DNA of 64,000 bases, from the NCBI GenBank assembly GCA_964035795.1, contig OZ038320.1:6319549-6383548 (forward strand), read 5' to 3'. Shown here piece after piece: positions 1-19,100 of the stretch (positions are counted from its first letter, which is position 1; each line of letters begins with the position of its first letter). Both the position numbers and the translations under genes were made by a program. The notes under the pieces are model-generated. The model made no database searches and was not told where the DNA came from. It was given only the letters and a program-made list of their open reading frames with translations. Source of the DNA: Pterobdella sp. o SKG-2022. Its lineage: Eukaryota > Annelida > Clitellata > Hirudinida > Piscicolidae.

Positions 1-784
1 TATATAAATTCATTCTTATAATGACTTGTACAATAGTTCTATTTCAAATGATATCCTAGGCTGATGAAATTATATTTGGAAGTATCCCAATTTTAAGTTT
101 TAACTGTCATTCATACTATTTTTGATCAAATGTTGACAAATTATTGTTTGAATTATATAATTTCCATATTAAACCATATAAATCTTCATGAAACAGATTC
201 CAAATAATTATTTGTACCCCTCTTGATAATGTAAGTGATCTTACGAAAAGCTTCGTGGGTTAAAATAAACTTCAAATGTTTTTATTTGAATATTTATACT
301 TGGCTCGAAGAATAATCATTTTTATTGCTGTGAATATCTAGAAATCAACACAGAATCCCAGATGTTTACCAAGACAAACAGTTTTCAACACTTTATTTGT
401 TGATCAACATTGCAAGTTCAATTTAAACAAAATTCAATGATTTCCATTGAATGATTTAATATATAAAACGAATCAATTTTGAGTTTTTGAAAATTTTGGA
501 ATTTTTGATATTAACCACAAAAAATTTTAAAATGTAAATTAACTAAACAATATGAAACTGCCAACTATGTTTGTGAAAACCTTTTGGATCTAAATATAAA
601 AGTGAAGCTTAAAGTCATGTTCAGCTCATTTGCATAACATCAAAAACAGCTTACATCCGTCTAATGAAGATTGAGTTAAACACATCAGACTTCAAATAGT
701 CTCAATAGATTAGTTTCTCAACCCTTGAATACTTGCTTAAATAATTCTTTTAGAATCTATATTAATAAATTGTTTTGCCAAATA
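1..784. other. AT-rich 3' flank of the CLIC-like gene
   Basis: I see no open frame with family similarity here. On the minus strand an AATAAA (plus-strand TTTATT at 392-397) lies about 390 bases past the CLIC stop and could be its polyadenylation signal. One copy of a dispersed repeat lies at about 221-300 and is listed separately. Confidence 0.5.
221..300 (+). repeat. Dispersed repeat with a small hairpin, copy 1
   Basis: This stretch matches 6427-6512 over about 85 bases. The shared order is CTTGATAAT, a short hairpin (here GTAAG-TGAT-CTTAC), then CGAAAAGCTTCGTGG, then an AT-rich part ending in TTTGAATAT. The hairpin followed by GAAA recalls stem II of a hammerhead ribozyme. The CUGANGA half of that core is not conserved (TTGATAA instead), so activity is not expected. 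Related cores appear on the minus strand near 5079, 54012 and 57266. Confidence 0.65.
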
Positions 785-3257
<2,473 letters not shown>

Positions 3258-4191
3258 GGTTGTGCGGGGATTTTGTTTTGGTAGTTGTTAGTGTTGTTCT
3301 TAGTATTTTGGTTCTTTTTAGTTAGAGTGATTTCCAATATAGTATTAGTTGTAATTTTTGTTGTTGTGATTGTCGCTCGTATGTTTTGTTAACTATCACA
3401 TGTGTTTCCAAATACTTTTAAAAAATACTCTTTTTTTGTCTGTCGTTTGCAGTTTATTAAGGTTTCGCAATCAACTGAAATATAAATACCAATTATTGTT
3501 TAAAGAACGTGGCACTTTGCCATAATTTCATCCAAAACTTCATTATAATCTACCATCACTTTTTCTATACATAAGCTCAACTGTCTCTAAACCAAAACTT
3601 CTATCAACTTTAACGAAACTCTCAAAACAACAAGCCTATTTGAAAATCCTTCCTCGATTTAATTATCGAAATACATTCACTTGTTTATAGCGTATCTAAG
3701 CGATCAATGCCCGCAAACAAAGCTTTCATACACACCCATACACCAAGAGTTATATTTGGTGGGTGGAGTTTTTTGTCCATAACTAATATTTAAATACTAT
3801 TTTACAAAATAAATCGATTTTTATAATTTTTTCCACTCAAATAATAACACTATTTTGAGTTTTTTCAATGAAAAAAAATATTATTAAAAAACATGTTATT
3901 ATTGTGAAAGAATGAATGTTTATTTGGATGTGAGCACATGCTTTAAAATTAAATATCTTTTGAGTATAGAACTTAACGAAAAGTGATGTAACGAGATTTT
4001 AAATACTTTGATACTGTATGCAATTTTTATTCACGGGTTATATTGTATTATACATTACCATTCACTTGTTTCATCATCACAGGGTTAACTTGATGAAGCG
4101 AAGAAAATTTTTATGCAAGGTATCGGTACTGTTTTTAAAATAATTATACTAATGATATAAAACGATATACAATAATGTATATAACATATTT

Positions 4192-4562
4192 AAAAGTTGT
4201 ATTTGTAGAAAATTTTAGTTGCATTACTGTAATAAACGTGTCTTTGAAATCCTCATTTTTAACGAATAAAACAAAAATTTTTGAATATTGCTTAGATGTG
4301 CATTGAGATGTCTCTGAAAAGTTAATAACTTATAAAATATATTATATTTACTATGTCTCTAAAAGAAGAGTTACATTATATTAACGTATCTTCGAAGAGT
4401 TGTATATTTTATGTAACTATTTCAAATAAAATTATTAAATATATATAATTTGTACATATAAGATATATATATATAAACTGTTCTGATTTTAAAATATAAC
4501 AATGAATCATGGAAAAGTTGTATTTGTAGAAAATTTTAGTTGCATTACTGTAATAAACGTGT
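4192..4562 (+). repeat. 50-base identical direct repeat, two copies
   Basis: Positions 4192-4241 and 4513-4562 are identical over 50 bases, from AAAAGTTGTATTTG to AATAAACGTGT. Both are followed by a similar ACGAATAAAACAAAAA stretch after a variable gap. Between them lie degenerate units beginning ATGTCTCT.AAAAG. This looks like a degenerate tandem duplication of about 320 bases. Confidence 0.75.
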
Positions 4563-5074
4563 GACGAATAAAAACAAAAAATTGAAATATACAAGATACT
4601 TACGATGTCTTCAAAAGAATATTCAACAATGTTTAACGTGGATTTATGAGAAAATTTAATTCATTTATAGAGCAAAAACAACTATAATTTAGCTACTAAT
4701 CAAAAACTCACTAAATCTATTAAAATACCCTCATAAGCCGACTTTGAAAATTCTTGAGTTGTTATATTTTAATGTGAATTAAAATGTATTTGAATAATAT
4801 CAAAGCGATATAACAGTATAAATGTATTATATAATACATGACACTTGTGTAGTGTTTTTATAGAATCGAAACCTTATAAAAATAGACTTGAACACGATAA
4901 AAAGTTATACATGATTGAATGAGAGAAATAAAATTTTATTAAAACAGCAGTCACGAAACTTTTCAAAAGAGACTCATACATTGCTATTACTCAATAATGA
5001 TTCTTTGAAAAAACTTCATTTTGATTGTCTCAAAGAAAAACAACAAAAACTATCAAATAATAATTTTTTTTAAT

Positions 5075-5112
5075 GGTACGAAGCTTTTCTTTGACAGTGT
5101 GGCATCACCATG
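5075..5112 (-). repeat. Dispersed repeat core, minus strand
   Basis: Read on the minus strand, this holds ACTGTCAAAGAAAAGCTTCG. It is close to the copy at 54012-54045, which reads ACTGCTAAAGAAAAGCTTCG on the same strand. The two form a subfamily of the repeat listed at 221-300. Confidence 0.5.
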
Positions 5113-6426
5113 GTTGGCTCACGTACTTGAAGACCTCCGTGATTATTTAAATCAAGCCATGTGTTTGCTTTATAAAACTGTAAATATTGTGGTTATTTAT
5201 AGTTTTGTTTCATATGGACCTGCAACGTTATAGTAGAATACCGTGCTGAATTTTTTTGAAAATATTTTCACGTGATTTGATATTATAAACAGTCAGTTTA
5301 AAGCTTAGTATTAAAAACTATGAGGTGTAGAACAGAACTAAAAAGATTCAAATACATAGCAATAACTTAGTAAAAGAAATAATATCAAACTAAAATTTAC
5401 AGAAACTTAATCTAAATAAGCAATTAAAATAAAATTAAAACTAAATATAAATCACTTTAAGCCCCCGTAATTACGGCCTGTATTTGAATGTTGGTGCATA
5501 CGTAAGCATAACCAAACAGTATTTAACGAAGAATATAACTAATTTAATTATCTTTAGCTCATTGGCCATCGGAATGTTTAGCATGGTTTCTTGATAATTG
5601 TATACCTTCAGTAATATGGATTCTGGTGAGGTTGAAGTTAACCAAAATTTTGGTTGGATAAAATTTTTTTTACACATTTTTCCAAGAAATTCTTCATAAA
5701 TTATGAAATATATTTTAATTGAATCTGTAAAGAAAAAAAAATTTAATTAATAAAAATAATATTATATGCTTTTAAGAATAAATAAACAAAAATAGAAAAA
5801 ACGTTTAAAAGCCATTAAATTAATATAAAAGGTATTATTTAAATTTAATGAAAATAATATTAAATAAAAATTCAAACAATCAGGTTATTTTTAGAATTTT
5901 GTAGGTATCAAAATCTGATAAAAAAAATGTGATATGTTTGGTTGTGCTGTATGAACCAATAAATACTTGAATATATTAAGGTAAATTTTGAAATGAACTT
6001 ATAAAGGCAAATAACATAGCTGTTATAAAGTTCTATTTATAAACCACGCTACAAATAAATAGAAACAAACTGAATAATAAAACACACCAAAACTGAAACC
6101 ACCAACAAACAGTAGTGAGAGATTAATTAAAAATTAATAAACAATATTGATATGAGGTACTTGGTGTAATTAATCTGCTTTTCGCATGCGCGTCACGCCA
6201 CCAGTTCGGAGACGATGCCTCATTGGGTAACAGAAAAACCATGGCTCACGTTAAGACCGGGATATTAATGTAGTTTATTATGGTTGGGTAGTCGAACTTG
6301 ATGTCTGTGAGTAATTTTTTATATATTTCAATTCTATTTTTACTATTGTGAAACAAGTAAGTTATCAATAGATATTAAATCAATTAAGTCTTAGATATTT
6401 AAATGTTGACAATGTTCCCATGAACA

Positions 6427-6512
6427 CTCCACTTGATAATACAAGTTCATCTTACGAAAAGCTTCGTGGCATACAATAAACTCCTATAAATGTTTTCATT
6501 TGAATATATATG
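6427..6512 (+). repeat. Dispersed repeat with a small hairpin, copy 2
   Basis: This is the second long copy of the repeat at 221-300. It shares ACTTGATAAT, TCTTACGAAAAGCTTCGTGG and the AT-rich tail to TTTGAATAT. The bases in front of it, GAACACT, also occur in front of the minus-strand copy at 57220-57340, so the family is longer than the core. Confidence 0.65.
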
Positions 6513-7441
6513 AATTAATTAAGTTTTACAAGGGGGTTGTAACTACTATTAATAACTGTAACCTTTGCTCTTTGAATTTAATACATCAAAATCTAGCTGC
6601 GTGATATTTACTTTAAAGTGATGTTAAATGTTATACAGTATTTCATGTACATACATTATTAATTATTCTATTTTTATATCATATATTTGTTTTTTTCTGG
6701 AAAGAGAGTTTTTGATTAAGTATTTGCAAACATTGCAATTTTTTTATGAAAAATTAAGTGTTCACAAAAAAATACCATTTGTGAAACTCTTTTAAAATTG
6801 AAATTCTAATAGGCTTTTATAAGATTTAATCTGGGAAATTTGTAAATAGATTTAGCCAGTTCAAAAAAAAGTTCATTAAAAATAAACTCCCATGGAAATA
6901 AAAAATGAAAAATTTTTGGAAATAAAAATACCGATGATAATGCTCAGAGAAAATAATTCTATTCCCGAAAAATTTGAGAACAAATTCACTACGGGGGATC
7001 TTTAATTGCAAGAAAATCAAAAAACTGAAAAACAATACAGGTAAAAAAGCTGAGTGTAGATTTGTGTGCGTGTGAAAAATTTAGAAGCTGAATTTTTTAT
7101 TAAAAGTAACAAAAATTTGTAAAAATAAACAGTGGACATTATTCAAATCTTCGAAATTGAGATTTTTTCTACTTAGCTATCTAACTATCGTAAATTGGAA
7201 TATCTTGAAACTAATTTAAATATAAAAAATAGCGTTCATTTCATCAATATAATTGAAAATAAAAAAAAAACAGTCAAATCAAGCTCAAAAAGAAATTTGA
7301 AGTTTTGCCAAATATTTGCAAGAATTGAAAAGATGGCGTTCTTGATTTTGTTTGTTTAAAAGTGGACTAAATAAAGTCTCGTCCAAAAATTAAAATAATT
7401 CTTTTCTTGAAAATTCAGTCAGAACTCATGGAAAAATAGAA

Positions 7442-7810
7442 AATATGAAGAATTCGCTGCGTATTGCTGATAAAATACCAGTGCAGGAAAAACACCACAC
7501 CATATCCTCAGAAACGAAGGTTGAGAGAACATCCATTGGATGCTGGAACGTAAGAAGTCTGGGAAAACCTACAAAGTTCAGCTTCAAACTGAAAAATGTA
7601 ATTGAGGCAATGAAGTTGAGAAACTTGTCTTTATTAGCTATGTCAGAGGTGCAGGAAGAAAACTTCAAAATTTCAACGAAAGCCATCAACAAAAAGCCTA
7701 CATAAAAATTTCAAAAAACTTTGCCTAGCTGATCACTGACAAGTCAAAAGAAGAACACCACACCAGATCCATAGATAAACTGCTCTGCAGTTTAGTGCAC
7801 CTGCCTTATG
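7442..7810 (+). pseudogene. LINE endonuclease N-terminal fragment
   Basis: The open frame at 7445-7705 contains IGCWNVRSLG followed about 20 residues later by LSLLAMSEVQ. This is the pattern of the first two blocks of the apurinic-endonuclease-like domain of non-LTR retrotransposons (usually WNVRSL... and ...LSEV). The frame stops soon after, and only short further coding traces follow. The piece ends against a GT microsatellite. It is a dead relic without reverse transcriptase. The LINE clade cannot be assigned from this length. Confidence 0.7.
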
Positions 7811-7840
7811 GTGGATAAATGCGCAAAAGGAAAGGAAGGA

Positions 7841-7966
<126 letters not shown>

Positions 7967-8362
7967 TTCACTAACAAAAAATATAATCTCTCTGGCGAGT
8001 GAAATTTAATCTTTATGATTATTATTATACTACAAGCTACGCAATGCTCCGTCAATACATGAAACTATCCTTAATGAATATAACTGCTAACAACAGGTTT
8101 AAATGATGGTTATATAAAATCAATATATTATTTTATTATATAATTATTTTCATCAAAATTTCATTAAATTCCTTTATAAAATCTATAAAAATATTTATAA
8201 AGAATGGAAATACAGTACAACAAAACCTACCACTTCTGTAGTCTTGTGAAGGTTTTAAATAAGTTCTCTGTCTGATATTATTCAAAATAGTTTATTTTCT
8301 ACTGAGAAGCCACTATTTCATTAAACTATACGTCTTTTAAATACAATTTCAAAAACTCTACA

Positions 8363-8428
8363 ATACAGTATTCTAATACAAACAGTATGTATATATACAT
8401 ACATAGATTTTCTATTAGAATACTGTAT
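8363..8428. repeat. Perfect inverted repeat, 16-base arms, with an inner palindrome
   Basis: The arms ATACAGTATTCTAATA (8363-8378) and its exact complement (8413-8428) flank a 34-base loop. The loop itself contains an 18-base perfect palindrome at 8385-8402 (GTATGTATATATACATAC). It could be a miniature foldback element or a small hairpin RNA. No terminal duplication is evident. Confidence 0.7.
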
Positions 8429-8920
8429 ATATAGACTATTTATTTTCGTGTTGTATTCTTTATGACTGCTTATAGTTGTACCCCAATAAAAACTTTTCAA
8501 ATAATTTTTTAGTATTACATTCAAATGTTTGTTATCCTACCCCGCTCAAAGGCTTTTTGAGGTATGATTGATGAGACTTTCTCAAGGATAAAATTTTAAC
8601 ACGAAATGTTTGATTGGGAGTTTATGTGCATCCACAAGATAAGAGAACATGGAAGGGAAATGTTTTTAAGATCGCTTGGAAGTATACTTATTTTGGGTTC
8701 AACAATGGTAGAAAATAGACTGTTTTTGGAGTTTATATAATAGTTTAAATGAAGGGAAGTTTTATTCATGTTGTGATTTGACAAATTAAAATAAAAGCAT
8801 TGAAAAATTTTTTTTCATAAAAAATTAACATCGTTGAGTTTTGCTAAAAATTGTTATATGTAATCATTGACTTTTCACACATCCATACACCTCACGCACA
8901 CACGGCAAACAACCAGAGTT

Positions 8921-8930
8921 TGTATATAAA
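8921..8930 (+). promoter_or_regulatory. TATA box of the 9042 gene
   Basis: TGTATATAAA lies 112 bases before the ATG at 9042. This allows a transcription start near 8955 and a 5' leader of about 85 bases. The match to the TATA consensus is good, but the background is AT-rich. Confidence 0.5.
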
Positions 8931-9041
8931 GAGATGGCAAGTCTAAAAGAATAAACATAAATTTGGGAGCTCTGTTATTTGACTGAGTTTTGGAGTTTGA
9001 AAGCTTAAAAATCTCAACTTTTAGGTTGAATTTATGTCAAA

Positions 9042-9668
9042 ATGATGAAAATTCCAGAACTTTCTTTGATCGTTATCATTGTTGCATTACTCACCGTTGC
9101 TTCTCCGAGGAAACTACAAAATGGCGCAACACATGGAACAAACCACTCCATAAAAATGACTGCAAAAATATTGCTGTTCAAAAGAAACAGTGGTATCGAT
9201 CATAATAATGTTGTTGGGTTGCATCAGGTTAATATGGGTGGAAGTTTAGTTGTTGGGAACCAGAAAAACAATACTCGCCGCAGAAAAAATATTAGAAAAA
9301 GAAACTCTCTAGAAGAGATTATTCACAAGCACAGTCATAACGCAACCAAAGAAAGCACTCGAGAAATTGTTAAATCCACCATTGAGCGACAATTGGAGAT
9401 CAGAAACGGCAGTATACCCAACGACAAGAAGGACAATGAAAGACTCACCATTGAATCTCTGTCGGAGAAACTCTGGACTAAAAAGCTCTGCATCCCAGTC
9501 GATAAAGAAGGTGTGATGGTAAAAAATGGCAAGAAAGACTACTTCATTTCGGTTGATTTCATCCGTGAGTATATACGAAAAGATGTAGATGAGTTGAGGT
9601 GCAAAGAGAAGAAAAAAGTTGAAGCGAAAGAGGAACACGTTGCTCCAAAAATTGAAGAGATCGGTTAG
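9042..9668 (+). CDS. Unrecognised secreted protein, single exon
   Basis: The frame codes for 208 residues that I do not recognise. Residues 1-20 form a clear signal peptide with a hydrophobic core (LSLIVIIVALLTV), cleaved perhaps near ASPRK. The rest is hydrophilic and basic. There is a dense basic run (RRRKNIRKR, about residues 79-87) that could be a proprotein-convertase site. N-glycosylation sequons occur at NHS, NAT and NGS. The chain has few cysteines, notably in the LCIPV and ELRC segments near the C-terminus. It ends in a Lys/Glu-rich tail. A TATA box lies upstream and an AATAAA (9746-9751) lies 78 bases past the stop, so it looks like a complete small gene. It could be a precursor of a growth factor or peptide, but no known motif proves this. 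Confidence 0.6.
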   Translation: MMKIPELSLIVIIVALLTVASPRKLQNGATHGTNHSIKMTAKILLFKRNSGIDHNNVVGLHQVNMGGSLVVGNQKNNTRRRKNIRKRNSLEEIIHKHSHNATKESTREIVKSTIERQLEIRNGSIPNDKKDNERLTIESLSEKLWTKKLCIPVDKEGVMVKNGKKDYFISVDFIREYIRKDVDELRCKEKKKVEAKEEHVAPKIEEIG

Positions 9669-15986
<6,318 letters not shown>

Positions 15987-16133
15987 ATGAATAAACTGTT
16001 ACCAAGTCACCTTACATTCAAAAAAAAAACAAAACATACGTTCAAAAACAATAATGAACATAGGAGCGATCGAAAAATTCTCAGAGAAACAATTGCTAAG
16101 CGGAAAAGTACCCACACCAGACAAGCTAGATGA
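15987..16133 (+). other. Upstream open reading frame overlapping the UBR3 start
   Basis: An ATG at 15987 in fair context (ACACCATGA) opens a 48-codon frame that ends with TGA at 16131-16133. It is out of frame with, and overlaps, the UBR3 start at 16054. If this ATG lies in the mRNA it would lower translation of the ligase. Whether the transcript includes it is unknown. Confidence 0.45.
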
Positions 16134-19100
16134 GTTTTGTGCATACATATCTGGAGGGGAAAACTTCGAAGAGTTTTTGAAAAAAGTTAAAAGACACAAT
16201 AAACCAGGAAAATGCTCAAATATTTGGTTCGAAAGATCCACGGTCTACCGATGTCATACTTGCGGTCTATCTCCTAGTATGGTGTTGTGTTCAGAATGCT
16301 TCGAAACTGAAAAACATGCGGGGCATGATTACCATATGATTTTATCATGGCAAGGGATTTGTGATTGTGGGGATGCGGATTTTCTTTTTCCTTCAATGTT
16401 TTGCTCTGAAGCTCTGATAAAAGTCCCGGAACTTCCTAAGTTGGTGTACTACCCTGCGGAGATATTGTTGCCTGGGTTTACTTTGAAAATGTTGAGGTTG
16501 TTTCTGGCTGGTTCTCGAGTGAAAGCTAACAAAGACGCTCTTCATATCACAATGCTGGGTATTTTGAGAAAAATCACAGACGCAAGCAGTTATTTCAAAA
16601 GCATAGTAACTGAAGCTCTTGTTAACCAAGGCCTCTATGACCCTAAATATGAAAAAGAACTAAATACTACTTGGCAAACCCAAGTTAAAAGTGAAATAGA
16701 AGAAATGAAGTATTATTTAGGAAGTTTCAGTGATATTAACTGGCAAGGTGTGGACCAGATAATAATCGATAGAAGAACTATATTAGACTCTTTATTTATA
16801 TGGTATGTCAAAAATAACTTCCACAACGAACTTTTTCAATGGTTCGTTACTCTCACCACTGACGATCATTTCAAATTAGAATTAGCAAAAACATTTGCAT
16901 CTAATTATTTCTACGTGGCTCTATACGTTAAAAGCAAACCTCATTTTGCCGCAGCCTTTGATTCTTTCTCCTTCCTCTCCTACCTTCTCCTTGCATGGCC
17001 ATCTAAAGCTGTTTCCTTATTCAGTGACCATCACATTTTGCATTATATCTTAGTTGCCATGCGCCACTACCTAGCTTACAACTACAAAGTCAAATGTCGA
17101 GGGGGTTTTACCACTAGTTTTGATGTGATAAGGAGAGATTATGACCCACTAATGTATCAGCATACGATGCAACATTTTCTTACTTTTATTAGCCATAAAG
17201 ATGTCTCTTATAGATTCATCACCAATGAACCTTTGGTGTGGCTGTGGTTGAACCTTGTGTCTAGAATGCAGGGTATGTATGAAACTATAAGAAGTGTCAG
17301 AACTCTATTCAAATTTCCTGTGCAGACGTGTCTCGCCTTTTACGCACAAGTGGAGTTGTGCATCTTCCCAATGTGGAGCATGATATACCAGCATCCAAAT
17401 GAATCTATCTTCACCCACGTTCTCTTGCAACTTGTTATTGAAGAGCTTCACAACTGGATCTCTAACAACCGCCAAAGATTTTATGAAGTAACCTTTCATC
17501 TTCCTCTGCATCGTATATTATCATTGGCTGTCTCAAAAGAAATGAAGAACGACCTGACTCCTGAACATCTAAAATTTGAACGGGAATTTCTTAAACTTCT
17601 GATTCAACGTCCGTTAAGACTGTGGGCCGCTTCAACTGAACTTTTACTGGGGTTTTGGAAAAAGAATGGGTATGCGGCTGAGGACCAAAGCAAATATTAC
17701 AAGGTTTCAAACTTCTGCGCATGTACTGTTGATCCAGATATCTTTTTGATGCAGATAGCATGTTCTCAAATGAACTCTGATTTCTTTGTGCAGCTAGTCA
17801 TGGAATGTTTCGAAGCAGATGAATTACTACTGAGCGAAACGAGAAAATTCATGAATCAACGTCAAGCCAACTATATGCTTGATGAATTTTTGTTCATTTT
17901 TGCTTTCGTCATATCTGCTAGAGCTCTAGCTGGAGCAAACAATGAAAATCTGTTGAGATTAGAAGTTTTAACCTCTTTAGCCAGGAAATCATCGAATTAT
18001 ACAGAATTTGTGGAGAGCATTTCTGAAAAAGGTCCTCAAGTGAGAGATGAATGGATGGCGGGCCTTGATCATATCTTACATGAAGTTGCGGACTTTGAAC
18101 CTATTTCATTCGGTTCACGTTATGAACCTTTGAATGGAATTTTTAGACTCAAAGATGAAATTTTTTTGAATGAGTATGATCCAGTGCTAGTCCGCGTAAG
18201 GTCTGTTGGTATTGATGATTATCAAAATTCAGTTCAAAATTACATCGCCAGTGTTGAAAATTTGAATTTGAAAAAGAAAAAAGTGGACCTATGGGCTCCA
18301 TTTCGAAGACCTTCCAAACCTCATCATAGTTTTATCAATGGATTTACTAACTTCTTGCATTGCCCCTCGTTTCACGCTTTAATATTTATTCTCTTACATC
18401 AATGTACTTTGAACGCAGCGTTAGAAAGCACTTTACAAATCATTATACACCTTCTCAATATGTCTTTTCACTTTCCTTATTATAATAAAGATAGTGATTT
18501 GTTTGAAACGTCATCGAGTCTCATTCAAGCCTGCTTGATACCCTTTGACTTTCAGCATGACGTGCTAAATACTACAGGTTTGATGAAATTCATACGAGAT
18601 CAGCTAGATTTTGAGTCTCAACGTAACGATGGTAGAGTGGGATACAACCCAAAAAAGCCTTTAAATAAAATTAAACTGAGTCTGTTCCCAGTGTATCAAG
18701 CCACCCCAGAACCCAGTAGACACACTATCTTGTCGTTGTTATTACAGTTGTTCAAAATGTACGTTGGAAAAATTTACCACCCTTTAAATTTGAGAGGTGA
18801 AGGAGCTGTGAGATACGGATCTGCTGGAAGTACTGGTGTCAGAATTGGTGGGGCAGAGTACTTCATAGGAGAGGTTCTGGATCAATTGGTAGATGGTAGT
18901 GAAGAGGTGTTGGTGGTTGTGGAAAATTACGTGGCGCAAGAAGCCGTCACCATTGAAATTGACAGAAAGGCTGAACTAAAACGAAAAGCAGAAGCTAAGA
19001 AAAAAGCGATGAAAGAGAAAATGTTAGAAAAGAAAAAAAAGTTCATGGAGAAAGCATATATAGAAGAAGAAAACAAAGAAAAAGAAGAGGAGGAGGAGAG

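Larger units (their letters stand above)
3258..7441. other. Intergenic AT-rich region
   Basis: No gene is recognised. The region contains the 50-base direct repeat (4192 and 4513), dispersed-repeat cores at about 5079 and 6427, and a short GC-richer patch at 6180-6310. From that patch an 18-base stretch (TATGGTTGGGTAGTCGAA, 6279-6296) recurs with one change at 31735-31752, so it is probably a fragment of an unnamed repeat. Short open frames (for example 5021-5233, 5471-5677 and 6826-7035) resemble nothing I know. Confidence 0.5.
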
